DNA of 60,417 bases from an uncultured Rhizobiaceae group bacterium (GTDB lineage Bacteria > Pseudomonadota > Alphaproteobacteria > Rhizobiales > Rhizobiaceae): contig CAJQPW010000005.1 in NCBI GenBank assembly GCA_905480295.1, forward strand, positions 1 to 60,417. Direction: 5' to 3'. The notes under the pieces are model-generated. The model was given only the letters and a program-made list of their open reading frames with translations. It was not told where the DNA came from and searched no databases. The position numbers and the translations under genes were made by a program. Positions 24,238 to 32,265 of this stretch are shown here, one piece after another (position 1 is the stretch's first letter; the number at the start of each line of letters is the position of its first letter).

Positions 24238-26381
24238 TGGGCCTCCAGGGCTAGGGCAATACCGGTCTGCGCATATAATACCGGCAGTTGTATGCCGACA
24301 GATTTAAGCAAAGCCCCGCTGAGAACAAAGCCGCCCTGCATCAGCGGGTTGTCAAAGCTGCGACTGGCGCGATGGGCAATTTTGGGCGAGGTTTCCAGGC
24401 GAACCTGGTAGTTCGTGTTGCTGTCCAGTCCAGGCACACAAATATGCGGTGGTGACACCGAGCGGGGTCGGTCGATTTGCATCATCACAAGACGGGCCGA
24501 ATTTTTGTCCTCGCTGATCACTGCGGCACCCATGAGTGCCGGGTCGACGGTCAGAATGCGGTGGAATTTTCCATTGTGCCACAGGTGCCTGCTTTGCTTG
24601 TGCCGTGCCACGGCATCTTTGAAGATAGCCATGTCGGAGGAATCAATTGCTGTCAGATCCAGTTCCAACCCCATATGACCATACCCCGCCACTAGGGCGC
24701 GGAAATTGGGATGAAATCCACGTCCCGACGTATGACACCAGGCAGGGCCAATGTGCGATCCCATCACCTCGGGTGGGAAAAAATAGGAAAAGCCGGTTTG
24801 AATCCGAGTGCGCTCAACCGCATCGTTTGAATCGCTCGTCCAGAACCGGTGGGTGCGTTTGAGGATTTCAAAATCGATGCGTCCACCGCCGGAAGCACAG
24901 CTTTCAATCTCGACCTTGGGGAATGCCGCGCGAAGCCGGTCCATCAGCTGATAGAGGCCACAGGTCTGGCGATAGACCGCGGCATTGCCGGCACGGTCTC
25001 CCGGCAGCACAAGGTCGCGGTTCATGTCCCATTTGAGATAGGAAATGCGATATTCTGCCAACAGGTCGGAAAGCTGGCCGTAGAGATAGTCCATCACCGC
25101 TTGATTGGTCAGGTCCAGCACCATCTGGTTGCGACCGGTGATTTGGGGATAAGGGGCGAACTGGAGCACCCAGTCGGGATGGTTTTGAAACAGGTCGCTT
25201 TGTGGATTGACCATTTCAGGTTCAACCCACAGGCCAAATTCCATGTTTTTTTCGTCAATGACGTAGTCGACAATGGGTTGCAATCCGTCCGGGTATTTTT
25301 CGGGGTCGGGAATCCAATCTCCAAGCGATGTCGTGTCGTCATTGCGGCCTTTGAACCAACCATCGTCGAGCACAAAACGTTCGCTGCCAACCTCTGCTGC
25401 AGCATCCGCCAGTTGTTTCAACCGGTCCAATCGGTGATCAAAATACAGCGCTTCCCAGGTGTTGACCGTGACCGGGCGGGGTTTTTGCGGGTCGGGAAAC
25501 TTCAGGATGTTGTTGCGGATATAGCCGTGGAACTTCTGGCTCATATCGTTCAGTCCATGATCGGACTGGGCGATGAAAATTTCAGGCGTTTCCAGACTTT
25601 CACCCGCGAGCAACCGACCTTCGCGGGAGAAATGCAATACGCCCAGTTGCAGCTGACACTCGCCGGTTGTGAGGCGTTCGAGCACCATGCGGTGATTGCC
25701 GCTCCAACCGAGGTGAACACCGAGGCACTGACCGGATTCCTCGTCGGTTGTTGGTGTCAGCATGATGGTGCCGGGAAAGGCTTCGTGGCTGGTCCGTCCC
25801 CGGCGATTCTCGACTTTGACAAGCCCTGTGGGCACGGTTCTGCGGTCGATTGAAAATTCGGCACACCAGCGTCCGTTAAAGTGAAAATACTCGCTCAACT
25901 GCTGTGGCACTGACACCACCGGAGCACTCATCCAGTCGACAATGATGTCGCTTGTGCCGTCATTGCTCAATTTTGACTTCAGCACGGCGACGCTGGAGTG
26001 GGGGCACAGGGTTGCCGTTATGTCGAGTTTCAATCCGCGGTGATTGTCACAGCAGTGGAAAATCACACCATTTTTGATTGTTGAACTGGCGGAACACGAA
26101 AACAGCCCGGCCCAACCGGTCTGACCATCTTCATTGCGGTGGGCAATCAGGCCGGGATGTCCCATGAAGCCGCGAGAAATCTCCGGTTGCATGGATATCG
26201 GCGCATAGTTGTCCAGGGTTGCAAAGCCCTGGGGTCGCTTCTGTGAACGAATGAAGGTTTCCGCATCAAACTGATCAGCCAGACGGGAACCGAAATAGAT
26301 TATTTCGGGAACGCCATCGGTCCAACCAAATAAGATCGTTGCCGCCTCTGCATCGAGACGTTGAGTATTAACAGCGCCCAC
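24234..26381 (-). CDS. Alpha-galactosidase, GH36
   Basis: A 715-residue cytosolic glycoside hydrolase without signal peptide. The GH36 barrel has the nucleophile Asp in KWDMNRD (about residue 452) and the acid/base Asp in SDSNDAVER (about 515), with LDDGWF and WVEPEMVNP further up. It releases galactose from alpha-galactosides (melibiose, raffinose type) taken up by the adjacent importer. Translation starts at GTG 26381: AGGAGG lies 5-6 nt upstream, one of the strongest sites in the window. It sits between the permease genes and dgoK. Confidence 0.94.
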   Translation of the reverse strand: MGAVNTQRLDAEAATILFGWTDGVPEIIYFGSRLADQFDAETFIRSQKRPQGFATLDNYAPISMQPEISRGFMGHPGLIAHRNEDGQTGWAGLFSCSASSTIKNGVIFHCCDNHRGLKLDITATLCPHSSVAVLKSKLSNDGTSDIIVDWMSAPVVSVPQQLSEYFHFNGRWCAEFSIDRRTVPTGLVKVENRRGRTSHEAFPGTIMLTPTTDEESGQCLGVHLGWSGNHRMVLERLTTGECQLQLGVLHFSREGRLLAGESLETPEIFIAQSDHGLNDMSQKFHGYIRNNILKFPDPQKPRPVTVNTWEALYFDHRLDRLKQLADAAAEVGSERFVLDDGWFKGRNDDTTSLGDWIPDPEKYPDGLQPIVDYVIDEKNMEFGLWVEPEMVNPQSDLFQNHPDWVLQFAPYPQITGRNQMVLDLTNQAVMDYLYGQLSDLLAEYRISYLKWDMNRDLVLPGDRAGNAAVYRQTCGLYQLMDRLRAAFPKVEIESCASGGGRIDFEILKRTHRFWTSDSNDAVERTRIQTGFSYFFPPEVMGSHIGPAWCHTSGRGFHPNFRALVAGYGHMGLELDLTAIDSSDMAIFKDAVARHKQSRHLWHNGKFHRILTVDPALMGAAVISEDKNSARLVMMQIDRPRSVSPPHICVPGLDSNTNYQVRLETSPKIAHRASRSFDNPLMQGGFVLSGALLKSVGIQLPVLYAQTGIALALEAQ

Positions 26382-26400
26382 TCAGGCCTCCTGAACGGTT

Positions 26401-27252
26401 CTAGCCTTTTGTGGCACCAAGGGTGAGCCCGGCAATGAAGTGTTTTTGAGCCAGAAAGAACATGATCACTGGTGGCACAGCGGCAAGAAGTGACGCTGCC
26501 GAAATCAAATGCCACTGTTGAACGAATTCACCATTGAGCGAGCGAACTCCCACTGTAATCGGCAGTTTCGCATCGTCCTGAAGCATTACGGTTGCCCAGA
26601 AAAAATCGTTCCAGATGAACGTGAAAATCAACACCGACAATGCCGCAATGGCGGGCCGGACGAGGGGCAGCACCAGGTGCCAGAAGATGCGGAATTCATC
26701 GACCCCTTCAATGCGTGCCGATTCAATCAGTTCAAATGGCAGGGCTTTCATGAAATTGCGCATGAACAGCGTGCAGAACCCGGTCTGAAAGGCCGCATGA
26801 AACATCACCAGACCAGGTACTGTGTTGAATATTTCCAACCGGTTGGACATGTCTATGACCGGCAGCATCAGAATCTGGAACGGCACAAAATTGCCGGCTA
26901 CAAAAACGAAAAACAGCGGCAGCGCCCAGCGGAAATTGTAAATTGCAAGCGCGTATCCCGTGATACAGGCCAGCGCCACGGAGATGATCACGGTTGGTAT
27001 TGTGATGATCAGCGTGTTGGCCATGTAGCTCCACGCATCGGTTTTGGCAAAAACCGTTGCGTAATTTTCAATCATGTTGAATTCGCTGGGAATGCCAAAG
27101 ACGTTGCCGGTGTTGATATCAATCACCGGGCGGATGGATGTCATGAAAATTGCCAGCAGGGGCAACAGCCAGATGAACAGGCAGATCGGCAGGATCAGCC
27201 TGTATCCAATGTTTACGCCCGGTGATAGCTTTTCGACTGGTGTAGGAAACAT
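26401..27252 (-). CDS. Sugar ABC transporter permease (MalG-type)
   Basis: A 283-residue permease with six predicted spans and the EAA-type segment SARIEGVDEFRIFWHLVLPLVRPA. N-terminal basic residues precede the first span. It pairs with the permease encoded 1 bp upstream. Context (binding protein, alpha-galactosidase, dgoKA) points to alpha-galactoside uptake. Confidence 0.93.
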   Translation of the reverse strand: MFPTPVEKLSPGVNIGYRLILPICLFIWLLPLLAIFMTSIRPVIDINTGNVFGIPSEFNMIENYATVFAKTDAWSYMANTLIITIPTVIISVALACITGYALAIYNFRWALPLFFVFVAGNFVPFQILMLPVIDMSNRLEIFNTVPGLVMFHAAFQTGFCTLFMRNFMKALPFELIESARIEGVDEFRIFWHLVLPLVRPAIAALSVLIFTFIWNDFFWATVMLQDDAKLPITVGVRSLNGEFVQQWHLISAASLLAAVPPVIMFFLAQKHFIAGLTLGATKG

Positions 27253-27253
27253 A

Positions 27254-28441
27254 TCAGCGTTCCGTTCTCTCGTCTTGATACATGCGCCACAGGAACACGC
27301 TGATGAAACACAGCATGATCACAAACAGCACCGTGGCGATGGCTGAGCCGTAGCCGTAGCGGCCAACCCCCTCACCGACGGCCTGGTCGTACATGTAATA
27401 GGCCAGAACATTTGTGGATCCGAACGGCCCACCCTGGGTCATCGTCGCAATCATGTCGAACGAGCGCAGAGAGCCGATAACGGTCACCACAACGGCGATG
27501 AAGGTCGCCGGCTTCAACTGGGGCAGGATAACATGCCAGAGCATCTTCCAGCCTTTGGCGCCGTCGAGACGCCCGGCTTCGATCTGGTCGGGGGACACGT
27601 TGTTCAGACCGGTCAGGTAAAGGATCATGCAATAAGCGATCTGTGGCCAAAGCCCGGCTGCAATGATGGCATAGGTCGCGTATTTTGCTTCCCCCAGTAT
27701 CGATGGCGGATCAATCGAGCAGACCTTGGTCAGGTTGCCAACTATGTTGACTTTCTGCTCGCAGAAAAACCAGCCCCAGATTTCGCTGAGAAGGCCAAAT
27801 TCAGGGTTATAAGCCCAGGAAAATATCAGGCCGACAACAACCTGGGATATCACAAAGGGAAAGAAAAACAGCGATTTGTAAAAGCGGATGCCGGCAACGG
27901 TCTGGTTGAGAAACAGGGCAATGAAAAGCCCGATTGGCACCGCCAGCATAAACAAAGCCAGCCAGAGCACGTTGTTGATCAGTGATGTGGTGAAATTCGG
28001 ATCTTCCAGCAGAACACGGTAATTTTCCAACCCGACCCATTCGCCGGTCCACTTGCCGTTGATGTCATAAAGGCCATTCCAGCGGGTCAACGAATAGGAG
28101 ATTGACTGAAATATCGGAATGATAACGTAGATCAGGAAGAAGATGAGGCCGACGGACAGAAACATCCAGGGCGCATAGGCAACGCGCTTGCGTTTATACG
28201 TGGAGGTGTTTGTGAAAATGATGAAGGCAGCGGCCAGCGCGACCAGCAGGAAGAACATGCGCAACAGGAATGTTGGAACCCTGGCGTCAATCTTGCGTGC
28301 GTACCCCAGCATGTCGGCAACACCGGTTCCGCTGATGGTCAGCAGAAAAACGATGCAGACCAAAAGCACTGCGGTGCCAATGGCGACCGGCTTGGTTTCT
28401 GTATCGTATTTCGACGACAATCGCATGGCATGTTCGGTCAT
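27254..28441 (-). CDS. Sugar ABC transporter permease (MalF-type)
   Basis: A 395-residue permease. Two hydrophobic spans (about 19-40 and 60-78) precede the six-span core, which has the EAA-type segment AGRLDGAKGWKMLWHVILPQ. The protein is 80-100 residues longer than the shortest members of this family because of the N-terminal spans. ATG 28441 follows GGAGGACATC, a strong Shine-Dalgarno. The gene is separated from the binding-protein gene by a terminator-like hairpin. Confidence 0.92.
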   Translation of the reverse strand: MTEHAMRLSSKYDTETKPVAIGTAVLLVCIVFLLTISGTGVADMLGYARKIDARVPTFLLRMFFLLVALAAAFIIFTNTSTYKRKRVAYAPWMFLSVGLIFFLIYVIIPIFQSISYSLTRWNGLYDINGKWTGEWVGLENYRVLLEDPNFTTSLINNVLWLALFMLAVPIGLFIALFLNQTVAGIRFYKSLFFFPFVISQVVVGLIFSWAYNPEFGLLSEIWGWFFCEQKVNIVGNLTKVCSIDPPSILGEAKYATYAIIAAGLWPQIAYCMILYLTGLNNVSPDQIEAGRLDGAKGWKMLWHVILPQLKPATFIAVVVTVIGSLRSFDMIATMTQGGPFGSTNVLAYYMYDQAVGEGVGRYGYGSAIATVLFVIMLCFISVFLWRMYQDERTER

Positions 28442-28527
28442 GATGTCCTCCCATTTTGCCGGGCGAGTTCTTTGTCGAATTCAACAAATCCACCGGCATG
28501 TGTGGAATTCAGCGCATGTACGGGCTG

Positions 28528-28561
28528 AAAAAAATGGGCGGTTGCCTGTGCAACCGCCCAT
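28528..28561 (-). terminator. Intrinsic terminator/attenuator after the sugar-binding-protein gene
   Basis: On the minus strand ATGGGCGGTTGC pairs perfectly with GCAACCGCCCAT around a 4-nt loop and is followed by a T run (28528-28534). It lies just after the binding-protein stop and before the MalF-type permease. Partial read-through would give binding protein in excess. Confidence 0.9.
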
Positions 28562-28569
28562 CAGTTTTC

Positions 28570-29811
28570 TTATTTGTAGACTTCGGCCTGAACCTTATCC
28601 AGGTTCGTCAGCACGCTATCCAAAGTGGATGGGTCCAGCATGAATTTCTGGAAACCTTCCATGCCAGCTTTGGCCATCGCAGCTGGCGCATCACGGTCGT
28701 AGAACTGTGCAAGACCAGCGGCCGTTGACAGGGTCGCCATGCCTTCAACAATGAACTTGTCGCCGGTGTTGACTTCAGCAGCCGAGTTTGGTGGCAGCTG
28801 ACCGATGGCCTTGTTCCAGTCGCCCTGAATTTTAGGCGTGGCGATGAAAGACAGGAACTTCTTGGCGTTTTCGACATTCTTTGCTTTTGCTGGAATGAAG
28901 AAGGCGTCGGCTGGTGCTTCTTCGGCCCGCGGCAAACCTGCAGTGATTTCCGGGAACTGGAAGAAGTCGATTTGTGCGTCGGTCAAGCCGGAAGCCTTAT
29001 ATTGGCCAACGGAGAAGTTGCCCATGACGTACATGGCTGCATCACCATTTGCGAAGGGTGCAATGGCGTCCTGCCAGGACATAGTGGCATGGTTTTTGAC
29101 GAAGGAGCACTTGTCGAGCATCTCACCCCATTTGGCAAAGGTCGCACGGATCCGTGGATCTGTGTATTTGATCTTGCCGGCTGTCAGGTCGTTATGCACG
29201 TCGTAGCCGTTGGTGCGCAGGTTGAGATAGTCAAATACGCCGGCAGCGGTCCAAAGATATTTGGTTCCGATGGTAAAAGGTGTGACACCAGCCGCTTTCA
29301 TTTTTCCACACGCAGCCAGCAGTTCGTCCCATGTTTTGGGCTCGGACAGGCTCAGCTTGTCGAAAATGTCTTTGCGGTAGTAAACGCCCCATTGGTAGAA
29401 AGAGTAAGGCACACCCCACTGTTTTCCATCACGGGACATGGTCGGCTTGATCGCACCAAAGTTACCTGACAGGTTTTCATCAGATGCCCACAGGTCGGAA
29501 ATGTCCCGGAACAGACCGGCATCCACAAATGGACCCATGCGGTTGCCAGGATACCATGTGATCACGTCCGGGGCATCATTGAGCAATGCGTTACGGATGG
29601 TGGACTTATGTGCCTCACGGTCTCCGTTATTGGTTGTGACATTGATATCGGGGTTTGCTTTTTTGAAGGCATCAACAGCAGCTTCAAAGGCAGCTTTCTT
29701 GTCTGGATTCAAATCGTCGAATGTGACGACCAGATCGCTGGCGAAGGCCGTGGTGGCCAGTAGTGCTGCTGTACCAAATGCAGCTGTAGCTCTAAAGAGC
29801 GACTTGTACAT
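28570..29811 (-). CDS. Sugar ABC transporter substrate-binding protein
   Basis: A 413-residue family 1 sugar-binding protein. The signal peptide ends near AFA24-SDLVVTFDD. The segment PGNRMGPFVDAGLFRDISDLW and WQDAIAPFANGDAAMYVMG are typical of the family. GGGAGGAAT precedes the ATG. First gene of the minus-strand galactoside transcript, divergent from the IclR gene. Ligand inferred as an alpha- or beta-galactoside. Confidence 0.92.
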   Translation of the reverse strand: MYKSLFRATAAFGTAALLATTAFASDLVVTFDDLNPDKKAAFEAAVDAFKKANPDINVTTNNGDREAHKSTIRNALLNDAPDVITWYPGNRMGPFVDAGLFRDISDLWASDENLSGNFGAIKPTMSRDGKQWGVPYSFYQWGVYYRKDIFDKLSLSEPKTWDELLAACGKMKAAGVTPFTIGTKYLWTAAGVFDYLNLRTNGYDVHNDLTAGKIKYTDPRIRATFAKWGEMLDKCSFVKNHATMSWQDAIAPFANGDAAMYVMGNFSVGQYKASGLTDAQIDFFQFPEITAGLPRAEEAPADAFFIPAKAKNVENAKKFLSFIATPKIQGDWNKAIGQLPPNSAAEVNTGDKFIVEGMATLSTAAGLAQFYDRDAPAAMAKAGMEGFQKFMLDPSTLDSVLTNLDKVQAEVYK

Positions 29812-29959
29812 GAGAAATTCCTCCCAGTTGAATATCCCGCTTCCTTCTGGTTGCGGGGGTTCCGGATCGATAACGGCAATCCGGGGTGAACGGCTTCACG
29901 TTCTGGCATCGCAGGCATTCTTGCAAGCGAATAAGACGTGGCAACATGGCCATAATGAA

Positions 29960-29974
29960 TTCCATTATTTGGAA
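29960..29974. promoter_or_regulatory. Perfect dyad TTCCA-N5-TGGAA, candidate IclR operator
   Basis: The 15-bp palindrome lies in the 248-bp gap between the divergent binding-protein and iclR-type genes, 86 bp from the GTG start of the latter. Its shape (5-bp arms, 5-bp spacer, TGGAA-type half-sites) is like IclR-family operators. A site here could control both transcripts. Confidence 0.55.
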
Positions 29975-30059
29975 CTCAATTTGACTATGTAGAATTATTT
30001 GTCTATGATGCGCTAATGTCAAGCACCAGTTTGTATAACCATCAACAACGGGGACTTCA

Positions 30060-30911
30060 GTGAAACAGCACAACCTGCAGTCCGATGGATTGGATGGCGC
30101 AGCTTCGCTTGAGGCGTCGTCGGCCGATTCTCCCGCACGACCAGGTACCGGCACACTGGGCAAGGCACTTGAAGTTCTCGATATCGTTGCCCTGTCCGAT
30201 ACGCCGCCCCGCTTTACAGATATCTTGAGCCAGCTGGATCAACCGCGTGGTACGTTGCATCGGCAGATTTCCAACCTGATTGCCGAGGACCTGATTGCCG
30301 TCAACGAAGATCATTCCTACGTGCCGGGACTGCGTTTGCTGAAACTTGCAGCACGCAGCTGGTCGAAAAATTCATTCCGGCTGATCGCCGAGCCCTATAT
30401 TCGACGCCTGCACGAACAAACCGGCGAAACCGTTCACCTCGGTCTGCTCAACGGGTTGGAAGTGATTTACCTCGATAAGATCGAATCCAAGCAGACGGTG
30501 CGCATGCACAGTCAGGTCGGCAATGCTTCACCGCTTTATTGCACCGGCGTTGGCAAGGCGATGATGGCCCTGCTATCGCAGCAGGATTGTATCGAACGGG
30601 CCGGACAGTTCGATTACATCCGTCATACCGAACATACCCTCTATACGCCCGAGCTGTTGCTGGCGGAAATTGAAACCATCCGCCGCACCGGAATTTCCCA
30701 CGACAGGGAAGAACATGAGCCGGGCATTCGTTGTGTCGCTGCCGCGTTGGGCAATGCTGATATGGGCATTATTGCCGGGGTCTCGATAACGGCACCGGCT
30801 TTCAGAATCGAAGACCAGATGATCGAGGACTGGCAGCAACAGGTGCTGCACACGGTCCGTTCGATCGAACAAACATTGGAAGCCAGACTGGGGCCACGGT
30901 CCCAGGAATAG
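30060..30911 (+). CDS. IclR-family transcriptional regulator
   Basis: A 283-residue regulator. The winged-helix DNA-binding domain is at about 35-95 (KALEVLDIVALSDTPPRFTD, LDQPRGTLHRQISNL). The C-terminal IclR effector domain runs to about 270 (TGETVHLGLLNGLEVIYLDK, SPLYCTGVGKAMMA, GISHDREEHEPGIRCVAA). GTG 30060 is the start, with GGGGA 6 nt upstream. It divides the two galactoside transcripts and is the likely local regulator, perhaps sensing a galactose-derived acid. Confidence 0.92.
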   Translation: MKQHNLQSDGLDGAASLEASSADSPARPGTGTLGKALEVLDIVALSDTPPRFTDILSQLDQPRGTLHRQISNLIAEDLIAVNEDHSYVPGLRLLKLAARSWSKNSFRLIAEPYIRRLHEQTGETVHLGLLNGLEVIYLDKIESKQTVRMHSQVGNASPLYCTGVGKAMMALLSQQDCIERAGQFDYIRHTEHTLYTPELLLAEIETIRRTGISHDREEHEPGIRCVAAALGNADMGIIAGVSITAPAFRIEDQMIEDWQQQVLHTVRSIEQTLEARLGPRSQE

Positions 30912-30984
30912 TTTTCACGAGGAACAGAAACCAAATTTGGATGCGGCATTGATCAGCCGCTTAAATTAAACCGGGAGTATCAAT

Positions 30985-32070
30985 ATGGCTGGTGTCAAAC
31001 TCACCAATGTCAAAAAGTCTTTTGGCGACGTTCACGTCATTCATGGGGTGGACCTGGAAATCAACGACGGAGAATTTATCGTCTTCGTTGGTCCGTCTGG
31101 ATGCGGGAAATCAACTTTGTTGCGCCTGGTCTCAGGACTTGAAGATACAACATCCGGTAAGATTGAAATCGGTGATGTTGATGTCACCCGCACTGAACCG
31201 TCCGAGCGCGGCGTCGCCATGGTGTTCCAGTCCTATGCGCTTTATCCCCATATGACCGTTTACGATAACATGGCGTTCGGACTGAAGATGAACGGTTTTG
31301 ACGGCAAGGAAATCGAAGAACGGGTTCAAAAGGCGGCCAAAATTCTGGAACTGGGCCCGTTGCTGGAACGTAAGCCGGCAGCCATGTCTGGTGGGCAGCG
31401 TCAGCGTGTTGCGATTGGTCGATCCATTGTGCGGGAGCCCAAGGTATTCCTGTTTGATGAGCCCCTGTCCAACCTGGATGCTGAATTGCGCGTGCAGATG
31501 CGCCTGGAAATTGCCAAACTGCACAATGATCTCGATTCCACGATGATTTATGTGACCCACGACCAGACCGAGGCCATGACGCTGGCGGACAAGATCGTTG
31601 TGTTGCGGGCGGGTATCGTTGAGCAGTATGGATCGCCGTTGGAGCTATATGACAATCCGGACAACGAATTTGTAGCAGGCTTCATCGGCTCTCCGCGGAT
31701 GAATTTTCTGGATGCGGAAGTCACCAGTTCCAAAAAGGGGTCAGCCAAGATCACCGTTCCCTCAATCGGCAATGTCAAATTCGATGTTTCCACCCGCGAC
31801 CGCACACCTGAAAAGGGGGAGAAGGTCAAAGTTGGTATCCGACCGGAACACTTTATTTCGGCTGCGGATTCCAAGCATAAATTCAAGGCCCCAACAACGG
31901 TGGTCGAACAACTTGGCGGAAATTCCTATCTTTATCTCAATGTTGGTGGCGGATTGCCGCTGACCGTGGAGCAAAAAGGACATACTCAGGTCAAGGATGG
32001 GGAAATTGCTTCAATTGGGGTGGATCCCACAACAGCGATGCTGTTCGGTGGTGATGGATTACGCATCTAA
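30985..32070 (+). CDS. Sugar ABC transporter ATP-binding protein (UgpC/MsmK-type)
   Basis: A 361-residue ATPase: Walker A GPSGCGKST (36-44), signature [15 protein letters not shown], Walker B VFLFDEPLSNLDA, His in VTHDQTEA. The C-terminal 120 residues contain the TOBE-type domain. It must energise the importer whose permeases and binding protein are on the opposite strand across the regulator. A small GCGGC/GCCGC hairpin lies just before it (30943-30960). Confidence 0.93.
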   Translation: MAGVKLTNVKKSFGDVHVIHGVDLEINDGEFIVFVGPSGCGKSTLLRLVSGLEDTTSGKIEIGDVDVTRTEPSERGVAMVFQSYALYPHMTVYDNMAFGLKMNGFDGKEIEERVQKAAKILELGPLLERKPAAMSGGQRQRVAIGRSIVREPKVFLFDEPLSNLDAELRVQMRLEIAKLHNDLDSTMIYVTHDQTEAMTLADKIVVLRAGIVEQYGSPLELYDNPDNEFVAGFIGSPRMNFLDAEVTSSKKGSAKITVPSIGNVKFDVSTRDRTPEKGEKVKVGIRPEHFISAADSKHKFKAPTTVVEQLGGNSYLYLNVGGGLPLTVEQKGHTQVKDGEIASIGVDPTTAMLFGGDGLRI

Positions 32071-32265
32071 AGTGATCTTTTCTGTCGGATATTCTCACAT
32101 TGAGCTTGAAAATTGCCGCTGGCGGACCTAAACGCGCCGCTCAACCGATTGGCCAATTGTCTGCCGAATGTCGGAAGGTGTTGCACCGGTTGTGCGGCCA
32201 GTCGTTTGCAGCGCTTGCATGGCCAACGGTCGGGACGCATTTGATAGAAAGATAAAGATCCGCCC

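Noticed and set aside
24849..25853. 334-codon plus-strand frame inside the alpha-galactosidase gene
   Set aside because: Antisense shadow; the GH36 gene has all catalytic motifs and a strong start site.
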